Positions 50,065-62,644 of a stretch of 64,000 nucleotides of DNA are shown in pieces. Numbering within the stretch: position 1 is the first letter of the stretch; each line of letters opens with the position of its first letter. Below the pieces are notes generated by a model. It saw only the letters and a program-made list of their open reading frames with translations. It searched no databases and was not told the DNA's origin. A program made the position numbers and the translations under genes. Source of the DNA: Anseranas semipalmata (lineage: Eukaryota; Chordata; Aves; Anseriformes; Anseranatidae); NCBI GenBank assembly GCA_013399115.1, contig VXAA01000605.1:701674-765673 (forward strand). Direction: 5' to 3'.

Positions 50065-53000
50065 ATGAACCGCGCCGTGCTGCGGGTCTCCCTCCTGCTC
50101 CTGGCCGCCCTGGGCCGCGCCGCCGCCGCCGCCACCGGGCACGGGCACGGGCAGGAGGACGGCGACGAGGACGCCCCGCACTCCCCGGAGAGAGGTGAGC
50201 CGGGGGTGCGCGGGGCGCCCCGCTTGCACGGGGCACCCCCCCGTGTGCCGGCTTTGGGGTCCCCGGTTGCACGGGGGGTCCCCGGTTGCACGGGGCGCCG
50301 TAGTGCTGGCTTTGGGGTCCCCGATGCACGGGGCACCCCGAGGCACGGAGCCCCGTAGTGCTGGATTTGGGGTCCCCAGTGTTCGGAGGGGAGGGTTTGG
50401 GGGGGTCCCCCCTGCTGGCTTAGGGGGCTGCTGTGCTGCCCTCGTTAGGGGTCCCCGGTGGGGCCGTGCCCCCCCTCCGGCATCGCGCGGTCCCCGCCGC
50501 CGCACGTCCCCTGCCTTTGTCCCCGCTCCCGCCAACTCCGGGGCGGCCCCGACCCCGACCCCTGCCAGGGGCTGGGGCCCCGCCGCGGGAGCAGCCCCGT
50601 TCCCAGCCCCCCGGGGGGGTTCAGGGCTGCGGGGCAGGTGTGGGGCTGCCCCACGGCGGGCGATGGGGCACAGGGCTGGGTGCTGCTGGGCGCCTGCCCT
50701 CCAGGAGCCGTGTCTTTGGTGGCGGGGGGGGCTTTCAAGTTTCAGGGTCACTCTTTAGTGGGGGGGGGAATGCTCAATCCCTTTGGTCTCGGTCCCTTTT
50801 CTGACCCGGGGACTGTGGCGCTGCCAGCGTTCAGCAGGGATTTTGGGGCAGTGCCATGCATTTGCTCGCCTGGGGCCAAGCACAGCTTGGGGACGTTCCT
50901 GTCCCGGCTTGGCCCGTGGGGTTGCATTTCCCAGGCTCAGCCTCGGAGCGTGTCCTTGGTTTTGCCTCTGGTAAGGAGTTGCCTTGACCTGTACGGGGAC
51001 GGCTGCCATGCGGCACGGATCGACAATTGTTTGGTGCCGGGAGCTGCTTTTGTTGTTGCAGTGAATCGCGGTTCTTACCAGAGCCTTGCCGGGGACGCAG
51101 ATGCTCCTTGCCGCAGGGATGAAGTAACTCCAGCCACAGGGCGGGAGGGTGCCAGCACCCGGCATGCCGGCGCGGTGCGCTGGCTGCGGCCGGGCACGGC
51201 GTGGGGAGGTGGGAAAAGGAGGTGGGAGAGAGGAACGGGCAGCCCGGCCAGCTCTGAAGATCTGGCTGGAGCCCCACATGGGGGTGTGGGGTTTGGTTGG
51301 GACCCGCAAATGCCCCTGCCCAGTGCTGGAGCTGCGTGTCGCTGCGAGGCTGGGTCCTTCCCTCCTCCCAGCAGGGGCACAAGGTAGGGCCGGCAGCCCC
51401 CGGGCACCTGGCACAAGCCGGGGGTTGTCCTCGAGGCTTTCCCATGAGGCTTCCCAACCTGGGAGCCTGAGGAGTCTCCGGTGTCTTTGGGAAGAGTTTC
51501 CTCTTTCCCTCCTGTTCAGACCTGTCCTGCTCCATGCCTCCCTCTTGTTCATTCCCTGATGCCTTCTTCCTCCAGCGGAGCCCATTTCTCTAGCTTAACC
51601 CACTTCTACTCACCTCATTCCCCAGGATTTCCCCATTTTTATCCCTTCTGCTGGCATGGCCCCTTTCTCCCCAGTGCCCTCCAGCTGTTTCCTCTTTCCC
51701 CGGCACTCTCCGAGGCCACTTGGGTTCACAGGGAGCAGCAACGTGCCGGGGTAATTCCTGCCCTGTGCCTCCCACATGTGAATACTTGTTCCTCTGTGGG
51801 ATGCCGGCTGCATCTCGGGGCCCTGCGGTCCCCCGGGAGCACAAAGAACAATCCCCGCGGCGCCCCGAGCTCCTGGTGGCAGATTAAAGGCTGATCTCCA
51901 AGGCTTGCGCTTGGTCAGGGTTTATAAACACAAAAGGGCTTTAATGCAGCCAGGCTCGGGTGGGATCAGTGCCCCCGTGGTCGGTGTGTGCGGTGGTGTC
52001 CCGGGCTGGAAGTCCGTGGGTGCTATGTGGGTCCGTCTGGGTGGAGAAACTGGGGCTGCGCTTGTGGGGCAGGGCTGGGGGCTTGCTGCTGTCCCATCCC
52101 ACGGGGTGCAGAGGCTCCCTGTGGGACTTGGTAGAAGGATGCTGCCCAGACCCCGTGCCAGCTCCAGACCCCGCACCCAGCTCCGTGCTCGCCGCAGACA
52201 GCCAGGGAGCCGGCTGCGGGCAGCGTGAGTACAGCGGCACAGCCCGTGTACCTTGATCGGGTTTGTTGCTTGCAAGGGACAAGGTGCTTGGATGCGTGTG
52301 GCAGGCTGGGATCTTGCTGCTGTGGCTGGTCGCTGCTTTGGGACTTTCACTCTGTGCATCTCTATGTCTCCCGGTACCTCCCGGCTCCCTGCGCATCGGG
52401 AACAGCACCCTGCCTTCCTCTGCTCCGTGGTCCCCCAGCCTGGGACTGATCCTCAGCAAGGTGGTCCTGCCGTCATCCCTGTGAACCGGCCTCATCCCGG
52501 CCGATCAGGGAGCAGGATGTCCGAGCCTGCTGCCCTGCCCGTTGTGCAGAAGCCGTCAAACTTCTCCTGTCGGAGCTCAAGGCGAGGAGGCACCGGACAG
52601 CCCCGCTGTCGGCACACGGATGCCCTGCAGCATCTTCAGGCTGCGCATCCCCTAAATTGCGAAAAGCTGAGGATGGAGGGGGCAGACCCTCTGCTTTCCC
52701 TCTGTATTGCCTGGATCTGCCAAGGGTGCCCCTTGCTCTGTGCAAACAACCTCGGGTGCGTGGTCCGTGCCCGTTTCCCTGCGGCGTTCCCTGCTGCGGT
52801 GCCTTTCCCCCGCTGCTAGCAGCAGCCCGCGGTCGCGCTGGCTCCTCACCCTACCCGAAGCTGCTCCTGCCCTCGCTGCCGGGCTGTGGGACATGCAGAG
52901 CAGCGTGCCTCTAATGGCAGCGCCTGCCCGGACTCGGCGGGAAAGTGTTGTTGGATGGTGTTGGATGTCAAGGAGGGAATGGAGCTGGCGGCAGCGCCGG

Positions 53001-56000
53001 GATCCCAAAATGGGAGGGCCGAGAGGGAGCGAGCAAAGGGGGGGAGAAAGCACTGAGATGGGGAAACTGGGCTGATGGTGGGCGGTGAAACGTCCCCCTG
53101 CTCGGGGAAGGGGGCGGGTTTGGCGCTAGGAGGGACCAGAGGGGCTCCACGTGGCTGAGCGCGGAGGCTTTTTGTTGCCTGCAACAGGGACCCCTGCAAG
53201 GACTCCTCTCCTTGCTCACCATCTCCCAGATGGTTCATCAAAGCGCTGGGCAGCAGCTGTGTTGTCCCCCCACCCACCCGTTTTTTTGGGGAGTGCTTTG
53301 CACCCCTTGTGCGTGCTCGGGGTAGGGCAGGGCGTGCAGGGAGCTGCAGCGGCCGCCGCCGAGACGCAGCCACCTCTGTTGTGGTGCGTGGCAGCCGTTC
53401 AGCAGCGAGGAGACCCGGCCCCGCGCGGCTTTCGGAGGAAGAAGAAGACGTGCTCCGACGGGGAGCGTGGGTGGGAGGCTGAAATTATGCAAATAACATT
53501 TGGGCAGGGCAGTGGGTTAATGTTCACGACGAAGGGCTGCGGGATTGGGAATGCCCCCGCGCGGAAGGGGCCGGAGCATTGCAGGGCTACGCCGGGGCGG
53601 ATGCTGAGAGCCCGACCCCGCTGCCAGGCTGGGCTGGCCTCGGTGCTCGGGGCGTGCACCAAGGGAGCCGGCCCCACAGCTGCACCCAGCTCTGTGGGGC
53701 AGGGAAACGCGCTCAGGTGGCCTCGGCGCATGGGTACGTGCGCGTGGGTGCTGCGTGCTCTGGTGCCAAGGGACCCCCGGGGGAATCTTGTATGGGGATG
53801 GATCCTGGGTGCGGCTGCAACCTTCGGGGTGCTTGCTCCTTGCTTCCCTGCAGGGACCCTGAGATGAGTGCTGGGGGGCTATGAGCAGCATCTGGAGCCC
53901 CATCAGCCACAGGAGCAAGCACAGGGACCTGGGAAGCCGGGGTGGGTGGCACGGTGCTGACGCAGCAGGGCAGGTGCCAGCACTGCGCTGTTGCTCAAAC
54001 TTCAGCTTGTGGAGCGGCTTTCTGTCAAGGCAGAGTTCCTGGAGGTGAGCAGAAAGCAGGGTGCCGGGGCAGGCTGTGCCGGTTGAGGCATGTGAAGCGC
54101 ACCCAGGCATCGTGTGCCAGCCCCGGGCTGCCGCATGTTACCTGTGCCGGACCCTCGTGTCCCTTTTTGTCCCACACCTGGGTGAGTGACTCCCCAGCAT
54201 CGCTCCTGAGCCTCTGAAGCGCTGCAGAGATATCGCCCGCGATGCCGGAGGCAGCCCCGAGGGCTGTTCCCATCTCTGCGGCGCAGGCATCCCAAAGCGT
54301 CCTCCAGCCCAGCGGTGCTGTGACCACCCGCTCTCCAGGGCTGCGGCCGTGCCTGGATCCTGGCTGGGAGGAGGGCAGGATCCCACTGGGCTCGGGGCCC
54401 CGCATCAGCTGCCTGGGCCTGGGAAAGCGTGCCTCTTCCTTTCTCACCCGTGAGCTGGAATCCGCTCCTATTAATAGCAAGCGGCTGTCGATGGCCGTTG
54501 TCAGCGGCAGGGACGGGGACCGGCACGATGCTTGCCGACCCCTCCTGCATCCCGGCCGGCCTGGCAAGCATCCGTCCCGACAAGGGATGGAGATGTATAG
54601 GGGCTGGGCTGTACCCGGGGGAGCTGATGGGAGCAGGGTGGGTGCTCGCCCCGAGCCTCTCCCAGCCGGCACCCTGGTGGGCTGGCATGTGCCAGCCGTC
54701 GGTACCAGCGCTGTGCCCACCTCCAGCACCCTGGTGAGAGCAAGTCAGAGGAGGAGCCTGTGCATTACCGCTGTCTTAGGGCAGCAGGAGGTTTTGGCTG
54801 CTCTGGAGCAGCTGGAAGAGCATGGGTACAGCTGCTCAGTGATGGAAGCCAATATCTGTGCCTTTTTTTTTTTTTTTTCCCATTATAATGATGATAACAA
54901 AGCATCAAGCCCTGGAGTTTCCCTTCTGACCGATGCATGCAGGAGACCTGGCCCTGCTCGGAGAAAGCAGTGCCCCCTGGATCATCCCCTGCTGTGGGAC
55001 AGGAGGAGGAGTGGGACTGAGGGCAGAGGGTGCGGTGGGAGTCCTGGGACCTGCTGCCGGGGCCGGGAGCGCTGCCTGGCAGAGGTGTGTTTGCTGCCGA
55101 CCTTTCCCTTCCATTCATCCTCTTTATTTTATTTTTTTTTTCTTCCCTTTCTCAAGGTGCTGGTGAAAGCCACTGGAGCTATGAAGGTAAATACCCTGCA
55201 GTTACTCCTGCTTTTCCCCACCACCCAGCAGGCGCTGGGCTCGAGCCAGCCGTGGTTAATCATTACAGGGCTCCTGTGCGCACTCGGCGGCTCGCCCTTC
55301 CCTCCTGCCTGACCCTGCCGGTTCAGCGGTGCCCGAACCAGGGCATGGGTGGGCTGCTCCCATCCGGGGAGGCAGCAGCGGCTCCGCTGGGGGATCCCCC
55401 AGACCCCGGTGTGGGGGTGCCCTGGGGGCCGGGCTCCCCCATGGTCAGGCGCTGGCCCCATCCTGTGCCAGGCTGGACTTGCAGCCTGTGCTGGGACTTT
55501 GCCCTGCCCAGGGATTAGCTTGTGTCCTCGCCCATGTCCTCTGTCCCCTCAAGAGGGGGGACAGTCCAGGCTCGTGCTGGCCCGAGGCGTGCTGGAAGCA
55601 GCCCCCTGCGGGTACCTTCCCACCCGTGGCTGTGGGCTCGCGTGGTCCCGGCGGCACCGCGCTCGTGGGGCTCGCGTGACAGCGGGCGAAGCAGCAGGGC
55701 TGCGCCCGATGGCAGCAAGCGTGTGACGAGCTGCAGAGCCGGAGCTCCTCTGCCTGCCAAGTCCACTTGTAAACGATCTTCTCGCGCTCTTCCCAAACAC
55801 CCCTAAAATAGACTTTCCTGGCAGCTCACCACGCTCGGAGCCCTTTTGTGATGCAGCTGCGCGCGGCAGTGTGGAAACCAAACCTGTGAGCGTGGTGCGC
55901 TGCCCGGCCCTTCCCCTCCACGCACCAAACTCCCCCCGGTGGTCTCCTTGCCCACCTGCCTCACCCGTGCCCCCTCCCCGTTCCAGAACCGGAGCGCTGG

Positions 56001-59000
56001 GGCGAGCAATACCCGGTCTGCGCGGGCACCATGCAGTCGCCCATCAGCATCGACACGGAGCAGACCATCTACAGCCCCCGGCTGCGGCCCGTCCAGCTCT
56101 CCGGCTACAGCCTGCCCTCCAGCCAGAAGCTCAAGCTGAAGAACAACGGGCACACAGGTGGGTGCGAAGGCACGGCGTGGGCTGGAGCTCAGCCTCTCCT
56201 GGCAGGACCAGGTTTCTCCAAAACCCTTCCCACGGGCCCTGGGAAGGCTTCAGTCGTGTCCTCTTTGGGCTGCCAAGCCTGTATGGACCCAGGTGCTTTC
56301 CTGGCTGGAGGGGAGAAGCCAGCAGATGGAGAGCTTATTCCTTGCTGCCTTTGGGTATTGGCTCCAGGAATTTATTATAATCCACATTTCCTTTAAAAAT
56401 ATGTCCCTAATACTTCTGATGCAAGTTTGCAGCCATTGGTTCCTCCCCTGCGTTTCACTATCAAAGGACTAGTTGGTCCATGGTGCGACTTAGCCTTTGA
56501 GGTATCTGCCTCAGTCTTTAAGGGCACAACATTGGCCAACTTAGTCTGTGCTTCAAGATGCTATCTCAGGATCTTAAGACACCTTTAGAGGTCTTTATTT
56601 CCCTTCTCCAGGTTTAGAAGGGCTTTTTCTCCCAGTATCTGGCACGGTGAGTGATACTACAATACTGTGAATGGATTCTGTTCCAACTTTTGGGGGGGAA
56701 AAAAAAATAATCTCCTTGCTGCCCTGCAGCTGGAGATGGTGGCTCCTGGCTGCTACTGGGTCTTTCCAGGAGCACCTTGCATGTCCCATGCGTGCCGGTG
56801 GCTGCCAGTCCCCAGGCTAGGAAAAGCTGGTGGAGACAGCAGCTCAGGAACCTGCTGAAGGTGCGGTGGGCCAGCCCCGTGCCCTGGTGGCTAGCAAGAT
56901 GGAGCTGATCCGTGCGTGCAGCAAACTCAACAAGTTGGACTCGCTGCACGCCCGGAGCTTTATTTTACAGCCTCCTGCCCTAGCGTGCCTGCAGAGCTAA
57001 ACGGGTTGAGCTCAGTAGTTGCTATTTTAGACACCCTGGCATCTGGTGTTGCTTGGTGTTCAGAAAAGCACTCGTAGCATTTTCATCGAGAGGGCCGGGG
57101 GGTGAAGTAGTTTCTCGTGTGCTTATAAGATGGCTTTTTTATTCTGGTAACTGCCAGTCCTCTGTGATCATTCTGAAAAGCCAGAAATAAATGAAAAGTT
57201 GCAAGTCTGCGAGGATATTTCTACGGTTGCTCCTTCTTATACAATGTATACGCTATATAAACTTTTGCAAGGGCCTGAAAATGACTCAGATAAATAGTAG
57301 GATTGCCCTAACTTAGATATACAGAAGAAACGTAAAAGCAGATAAATTCCCAGGGAGGGAGCAGTGTCCTGCTTCCTGTATTTGAGTTCTGTATCTGAGC
57401 CCAGTGGCAGGCGGCACAGGAGAGGACAAATGACTCATCACGGCCACGTTATGTTCTTAATCCCAAACCTGTGCCCTAGCTGCTGATGTGACTAAGACAT
57501 TTCACCTACAGAGGCACTCACCACTCTGCCAATCCCTCTATCCTTGAATTTTGCCCACGGTCTCTTTATATTATTCTCACATAGCGAATAAATTGTCTGA
57601 ACATCTAGCTTGGAGCTGCCCCCGGGAGTCTCTGCAGAGGGGCCGTTCACTTTCGCAGCAGCTGTTTCTGAAGCTGATTTATTTACCGGGGTGTCCTACA
57701 ACCCGAAGCTGAAAGCTGAACCCTGCTGCATTTGCACAGCTCTATCCGTTGCCCCACCTATAGCCTCATTAAAGATCAAAAGCGAGTTTGTTTGTTGTCA
57801 CCAACTTCCACCAGCCCAGGGTGACTCTTTCCCTTAAGCCACCTCCACTGCAAACCTGTGACGGCCTGGGCTCTGCCTTTCACCGACCGACCTCTTCCCT
57901 CTGCCCCGCAGTCGTCCTGGAGCTGCCCGAGTCGCTGGCCATCACGGGCACCTTCGCCCAGCGCTACCGAGCCGTGCAGCTGCACCTGCACTGGGGCTCC
58001 CCGGGGAGACCCGGCTCCGAGCACGTGGTCGACGGGAAGCGTTTCGCCGCCGAGGTGAGGAGCCCTCGTCCCCCTGGCGCGTCCTCTCCCGGTGCCGGGG
58101 CTGACGGCGCGGTGGCCGCGAGCAGCCGGCTCTGGGCTCTGCGGGGGCTGTTTACTCTGTACACAGCCTGCCCTGCCAGCTCCCGTCTGGTTTTATCCCT
58201 CCTTCTCCAGCTGCTGTCCTCCAGCCCCGCTCTCCAGGGCTGGTTTGCTGCCCGTGACCGAGGCAGCTCCCGTGGGCAGCCGTTCGTGCTCGCTGCTGCC
58301 CTGTGGCACGTCTTCTCCATCCCACCGGCACGCTTGCCCCGAGCGGGGATGCTCGTGCCTCTCCCAGCCCTTGCTATGGCCGGGGAACCCCATGGGGTTG
58401 CGCACCTCCCGGGGGTGCCCATCCCACATTGGGGCTGCGTGTTTCCCTCCAGCTCCACGTGGTCCACTACAACACCAAGTACGAGAGCTTCAAGGCGGCG
58501 ATGGCCCACACAGATGGGCTGGCCGTGCTGGGAGTCTTCCTGGAGGTGAGTCCCAGAGTCCGGCCCTGGGCGAGGAAGGCTGGGAATGGGACTGGGATGG
58601 GCGTCAGCCGTGGTTCTGGGGACATGCAAAGGTGCTGGGGAGAAGGGGCGAGGCAGTGCCGGAGCGCAGGGCAGCCCCGAGGGGAAGAAGGGGCCAGCAG
58701 GACAGGGTGCCCCTCGCGGGCTGCCATTCCTCCCTTCACTGCTGTATTGCAGGTCGGGCCGAGGGAGAATCCACACTACCAGGAAATACTCAAGCATCTC
58801 CACAAAATCCAAGGAGAAGGTAAGGCCCCCCAGCAGAGAAACCCCTTGCACTGCAGAGGGAGGCCGCAGCAGGCGTTTGCCATGCGCACGTGAGAAGCTT
58901 CCCAAGGTGCCCTCTGCCGTGCTCCTGCCCGCGGGGCAAATCCCCGGCACGCTGGGTGCACGCAGCCAGGGGGTGCAAGGCTGGGCGATGCCCCAGGTTG

Positions 59001-61227
59001 GGACTGCTCTGTGTCCCCTCTGTGGGGCTGCCCGCTCTCACACACTTTCTCCTCCCAGACGAAGAAGTCCTTGTGCCCGGATTCAACATCACGGGCTTGC
59101 TGCCCGACCGCCTGCATCTCTACTTCCACTACAGCGGCTCTCTGACCACCCCTCCCTGCTACCAGTCGGTGAAGTGGACGGTCTTCAACCAGACCGTGAT
59201 GCTCTCCCAAGACCAGGTCCGTCAGGGCAGCACCCGTGCCGGTCCCCGCGGATGCCGTGCGCCGGGGCTTTTGCTCCCCGAGGCAGCGTGCGTCCCGCTC
59301 CGCTCACGCCGTTCTCCTCCCAGATCTCGGTGCTGGCGACGAGCCTGCGCTACGACTACAACAAACCCCTGCAGAACAATTTTCGGCCGCTCCAGGGCCT
59401 GCACGGGCGATGGGTGCTGGCGAGTTTTGAGCCCACCTTCTCTCGGGAGAGGCAGGTGCCTATAGGTAAGGAGCGCACGAGCATCCTCGGGCTGCGCCCA
59501 GCCACCGGGATGCAGGGCGAGGAGTGGGGGCTCCGCTTCTCTTAGGGGAATGCATTTTTTGCATGGGTTACCCTGGGGTTTGGAGCGGGGCTGGGGGGTG
59601 TCAGAGGCAGGGTACTCACCGCTCTGTTCAAGGACGAACCAAGGGTGGTTCCTTCGGTTTGTCCTCGAGGCCCTTTCTATTGCTGGTGGTTTCCAGCCAT
59701 GAGCAGAAATTCCTATTAACCCTCAGGTGTGACTTTCACCCTGCATCACTGAGTTCGTGCCCGTTTTCAGTTCTCTGAGCTCACTTGGGGTTTTTCTGCC
59801 CAACATCCTGTTCCTTTGCCATTCTGGTGGCGTTTGACACCTTGTGTCAAGGTGACTAATAGAAGTAGTGCCCAGGATCGGTCCCAGCCCCTTGGGGAAT
59901 GCCTGGCTAACCATGCAGCGGCACGGCGCTTCCCCTTGCCATCCCACCTGCAGGCAGCTCGTTAACGGCTGCAGGCATTTAATTGCCGCGGTCCTTCAGC
60001 CTCACTAGCAGTTTCCCAGGCGGCACCGCAGCGAATGCTTCACTGAAGTCCGTGGAGATAAAATCTACCGCATTTTCTTTGTCTAGAATATCACTTATCA
60101 AAGAAGGATATCGGGTTAGGCTGGCATGCTCTATCTTTGGTAAACCTGTTAGAAACTTTATCGTATTTTCCATTTACCTCCAAGCCTTTCTTTTAGCACT
60201 TTCTGCAGAAGCTATCCCTCAGCAGGCTTTGGCAGAGGCGAGGGGGCGGCGGTGCAAATAAGCTCCCCTCTTTTTGTTCCTTATTTGCCATTTCTATCAA
60301 ACCACCCCAACTCACCCAAAGCCCTTGTCCCTGGCGGCGCGGGCGTGAGTGCCAGGACGGCGTCCCAGTGCTCCCGGATGAGGTTACCGGTCCCCGGACC
60401 TTGCGTGCACTGGGGTGGTGCAGCTTTCCCCGCTCCGCGCTGCCCCGTGTGCCCACGCTTGTTGATTTTTCCCGAGCTGGGGGCTCAGCAAAGCTGCTCT
60501 GCCCCCGGCTGCTGGCCAAAGGCAGTGGCTTGCCCTCAGTGGCCAAGCTGCTGGATGCTGCCACCGATAGTGCCACCCGGCCCGCGATGCAGGGGAGCTG
60601 TACGGGTGATAACGCGGCTGTTCGCGTAAATATTTGCCCGGTGCAGCATTTAGGGGCATGGACGGGTGCTGCGTAGGGGCTGGCCGTCCCCTGGCAGCCT
60701 CGGGGGGGTCCTGGAAGAGTGGTGCTGGGCCTGGGGCAGGCAGCCACAGGGGGGCTGTGCTGGACCTGCCCTGGCATCCCTGCAGCGGGCTCTCACGCTT
60801 CTCCTCTTGTTTCTTTCTCAGCAGAAGGACAGAACGGGTCCTCGTTTCAGACAGGTAAGCGTGCTCAGCCGAGGCTGCTGGCTTCATGTCCCCCGTGCCT
60901 CCAGCCCGGCCCCCTGTCCCCTAATGTCCCCCCACCCGCCCCATAACATGCCTGTGCTGGGCTCGCAGGGGCTGTGCTGGCCGTGCTCTTCGGGGTGCTC
61001 TTTGCCGTCACGGCGCTGGCCTTCCTGCTCTACGTCTACAAGCACCGCAGCCAGAACGCGCGGTGAGTGATGGGGAACACCGGGGACAGGGCAGGGTCGG
61101 GGGGGGGCAGCTGTTAGCGGGGCCCCCACCGGCTCTAACACCCCGCTCTTCCTCCTGCGCCAGGCTGGACTCGCCCACCAAATCCAAGGTCATCTACACG
61201 GCGGCCACCACCGAGAACACGGCGTGA
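50065..61227 (+). CDS. CA9: Membrane-bound carbonic anhydrase, CA9-type
   Basis: Type I membrane enzyme expected to hydrate CO2 to bicarbonate and a proton outside the cell. Eleven phase-matched exons: 50065-50194, 55157-55186, 55987-56157, 57912-58054, 58453-58545, 58753-58819, 59059-59216, 59324-59465, 60822-60854, 60969-61062, 61164-61227; 374 residues. A signal peptide (1-24) is followed by a short acidic stretch (30-37) and the catalytic domain from about 49. Zinc ligands H135, H137 and H160, proton-shuttle H109 (NNGHT) and gatekeeper T241 (SLTTPPC) are present, as are C65 and C245 for the usual disulfide. One TM helix (325-345) and a 29-residue tail follow. WTVFNQTVMLS with its N-glycosylation site, GRPGSEH and the TM segment favour CA9; CYQSV recalls CA14. 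Proximity to ARHGEF39 supports CA9. Confidence 0.85.
50205..50385 (+). repeat. GC-rich minisatellite at the start of CA9 intron 1
   Basis: Repeated units containing GCTTTGGGGTCCCCGGTTGC and ACGGGGCGCCGTAGTGCT, about 35-65 bases apart and imperfect. G-runs on both strands could form quadruplexes. The array begins about 10 bases after the exon 1 donor. Confidence 0.75.
50386..55156. other. Rest of CA9 intron 1
   Basis: GC-rich single-copy-looking sequence with long chance frames on both strands, as expected at this base composition. No additional exon was supported. A 16-base poly-T run is at 54863-54878. Intronic regulatory elements are plausible but none is recognisable. Confidence 0.5.
59700..60190 (-). 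mobile_element. Decayed LINE reverse-transcriptase fragment in CA9 intron 8 (minus strand)
   Basis: The minus strand reads SLISDILDKENAVDFISTDF SEAFAAV, comparable to the LDKGNAVD-IYLDFSKAFDTV block of LINE reverse transcriptases. Further on it reads QAFPKGLGPILGTTSISHLD, comparable to PQGSVLGPVLFNIFINDLD. Frame breaks separate the blocks. Confidence 0.75.
60819..60824 (+). promoter_or_regulatory. Tandem NAGNAG acceptor at CA9 exon 9
   Basis: The acceptor reads CTCAGCAG before AAGGACAG. Splicing after the first AG gives Ala-Glu-Gly; after the second it gives Glu-Gly. Both keep the frame and differ by one Ala in the stalk before the transmembrane segment. Confidence 0.6.
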
Positions 61228-61363
61228 GCCCCGCGGCTCGGCCCCGTCCCGTCGCTCCCGCCCCGAGCTGGGGGAGGCCCAGCCTCCCGCGGCTGCACGG
61301 ACTGTTCACCTGGGGCAGCGCCCGGCCTCAGCAGATATTTTTGTTACGAAAAAAGATAAAAAC

Positions 61364-61369
61364 ATTAAA
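61364..61369 (+). terminator. Likely CA9 polyadenylation signal (ATTAAA)
   Basis: ATTAAA lies about 137 bases after the CA9 stop codon, in an A-rich stretch. It is the common variant hexamer; no AATAAA was seen closer. Confidence 0.5.
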
Positions 61370-61912
61370 AAAAACAACAACACAACTATAAAAGCTTCCT
61401 GCGCTGCCAGCCGCCTCTACTGTCCCAGGGCCAAGCTGGTGAGAGAGGCCGGACCCCTTCCCATCGCAGAGCAAGTGTTGGCCTCCATCCGTGCCCCAGG
61501 CAGAGCTCCAGAGCAAGCAGTGCAGGGCTCCTTGCACAGCCTGGCCCTGCCCTTCATCGCTCTGGGACTTCTTCCTCCTCTTATTTGTGCAAAGCGTTGG
61601 AAAAACAGCACAGCGGCTTGGGAGGGCCGGAGAAACGCAGAGGTGAAGGTGGCAGACCCTCCGCTTCCTCGCCGGCCTCCACCCTGCTCCTCTCGAGCTG
61701 CTGGCCTCGAAGGCTCTCGTGCAGCCGGAGCCAAGCCCCGGGGAGCATCGCGTCCCTGCTGCAGCCAAGAGCAACGGGCTAGGCATGGGAGAGGGGAGGA
61801 AGCCACGGGTCTCCAGCTCCAAGCAGCCTCCACCCCGGCAGCAGCCGAGGAGCGGCCAAAGCACCCTCCCCAGGGCTGGCGCACAACGCCGCTCGCCTAC
61901 GGTATTTCTTTT

Positions 61913-61918
61913 TTTATT
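61913..61918 (-). terminator. Likely APH1 polyadenylation signal (AATAAA on the minus strand)
   Basis: TTTATT on the plus strand gives AATAAA on the minus strand, about 730 bases after the predicted APH1 stop codon. The 3' ends of CA9 and APH1 therefore converge within roughly 500 bases. Confidence 0.5.
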
Positions 61919-62644
61919 GGTATAAAAGCCCACTGTGGACAAAACCGCCTGCTCAGCCCTGAGCCCGTGGGCCCTTTCTACCTCCCCGTCCTGTAGCACA
62001 ACATCAGGGCTGGCGCCTGCCTGAAAATTCCCCCTGCTAGCCCAGGGAGAGGGCGATGATCCACGGGAGCAGCCCCCGGCACCCCTCCCCAGGCAGTGGC
62101 GGCACCAGCCGGGGGCTCACCGGTCAGCCCGAGCCCTCAGCCTGGCCCACGGCCACCGGGGCTGGTGGGCACCATCTGCCCATGTCCCCTCCCATCGACT
62201 GGGGGCGAAGAGGCGGAGAAAGTAGCACCACAGCATTTAGCCCTGGCCCAGACAGCGCGTTGCAAAGCCGCTTCCTCCATCCCAGGCGAGGAGGAGGCAC
62301 GGTGTCCCCCGGTGGCACAGGGGACAACGGGGCATCTTCTGCGCAGGGGGGAGAAGTGAGGGGGTTCCTTGGGCTCAGGCCTCTGGCAGTCCAAGGAAGC
62401 ATCCTTCCCAGGCAGGGTAACTCGGGGCCAGCAAAGCCAAGTCCCCCAGGCTGAGCTGTCCCCAAAGGGGCAGAGGAGCGAGCCAGCCCCAGTGCCACTT
62501 GTCCGCTTGCTGCTGCAGCCGGGCGGCAGCACAGGGTCCCCCATTCCAGGAGAAAATGTATTGCAGAGAAGGTGACGGCCGATCTTGCCGCCGAGATGGA
62601 GGGGAGGGCAGGGGCAGCTGGGGACAGGAGAGTCCTGCGGGGCC

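Noticed and set aside
50458..51585. Long open frames on both strands in CA9 intron 1
   Set aside because: They overlap each other in several frames, are rich in Pro, Gly, Arg and Ala, and lie between two well-supported CA9 exons.
54002..55312. Frames of 228-356 codons in CA9 intron 1
   Set aside because: GC-driven chance frames; the longest runs across a poly-T tract and the true CA9 exon 2 in a wrong frame.
50065..61227. Calling the carbonic anhydrase CA14 or CA12
   Set aside because: The APH1 neighbour and the CYQSV segment would fit CA14, but WTVFNQTVMLS, GRPGSEH, the TM helix and the ARHGEF39 synteny fit CA9 better.
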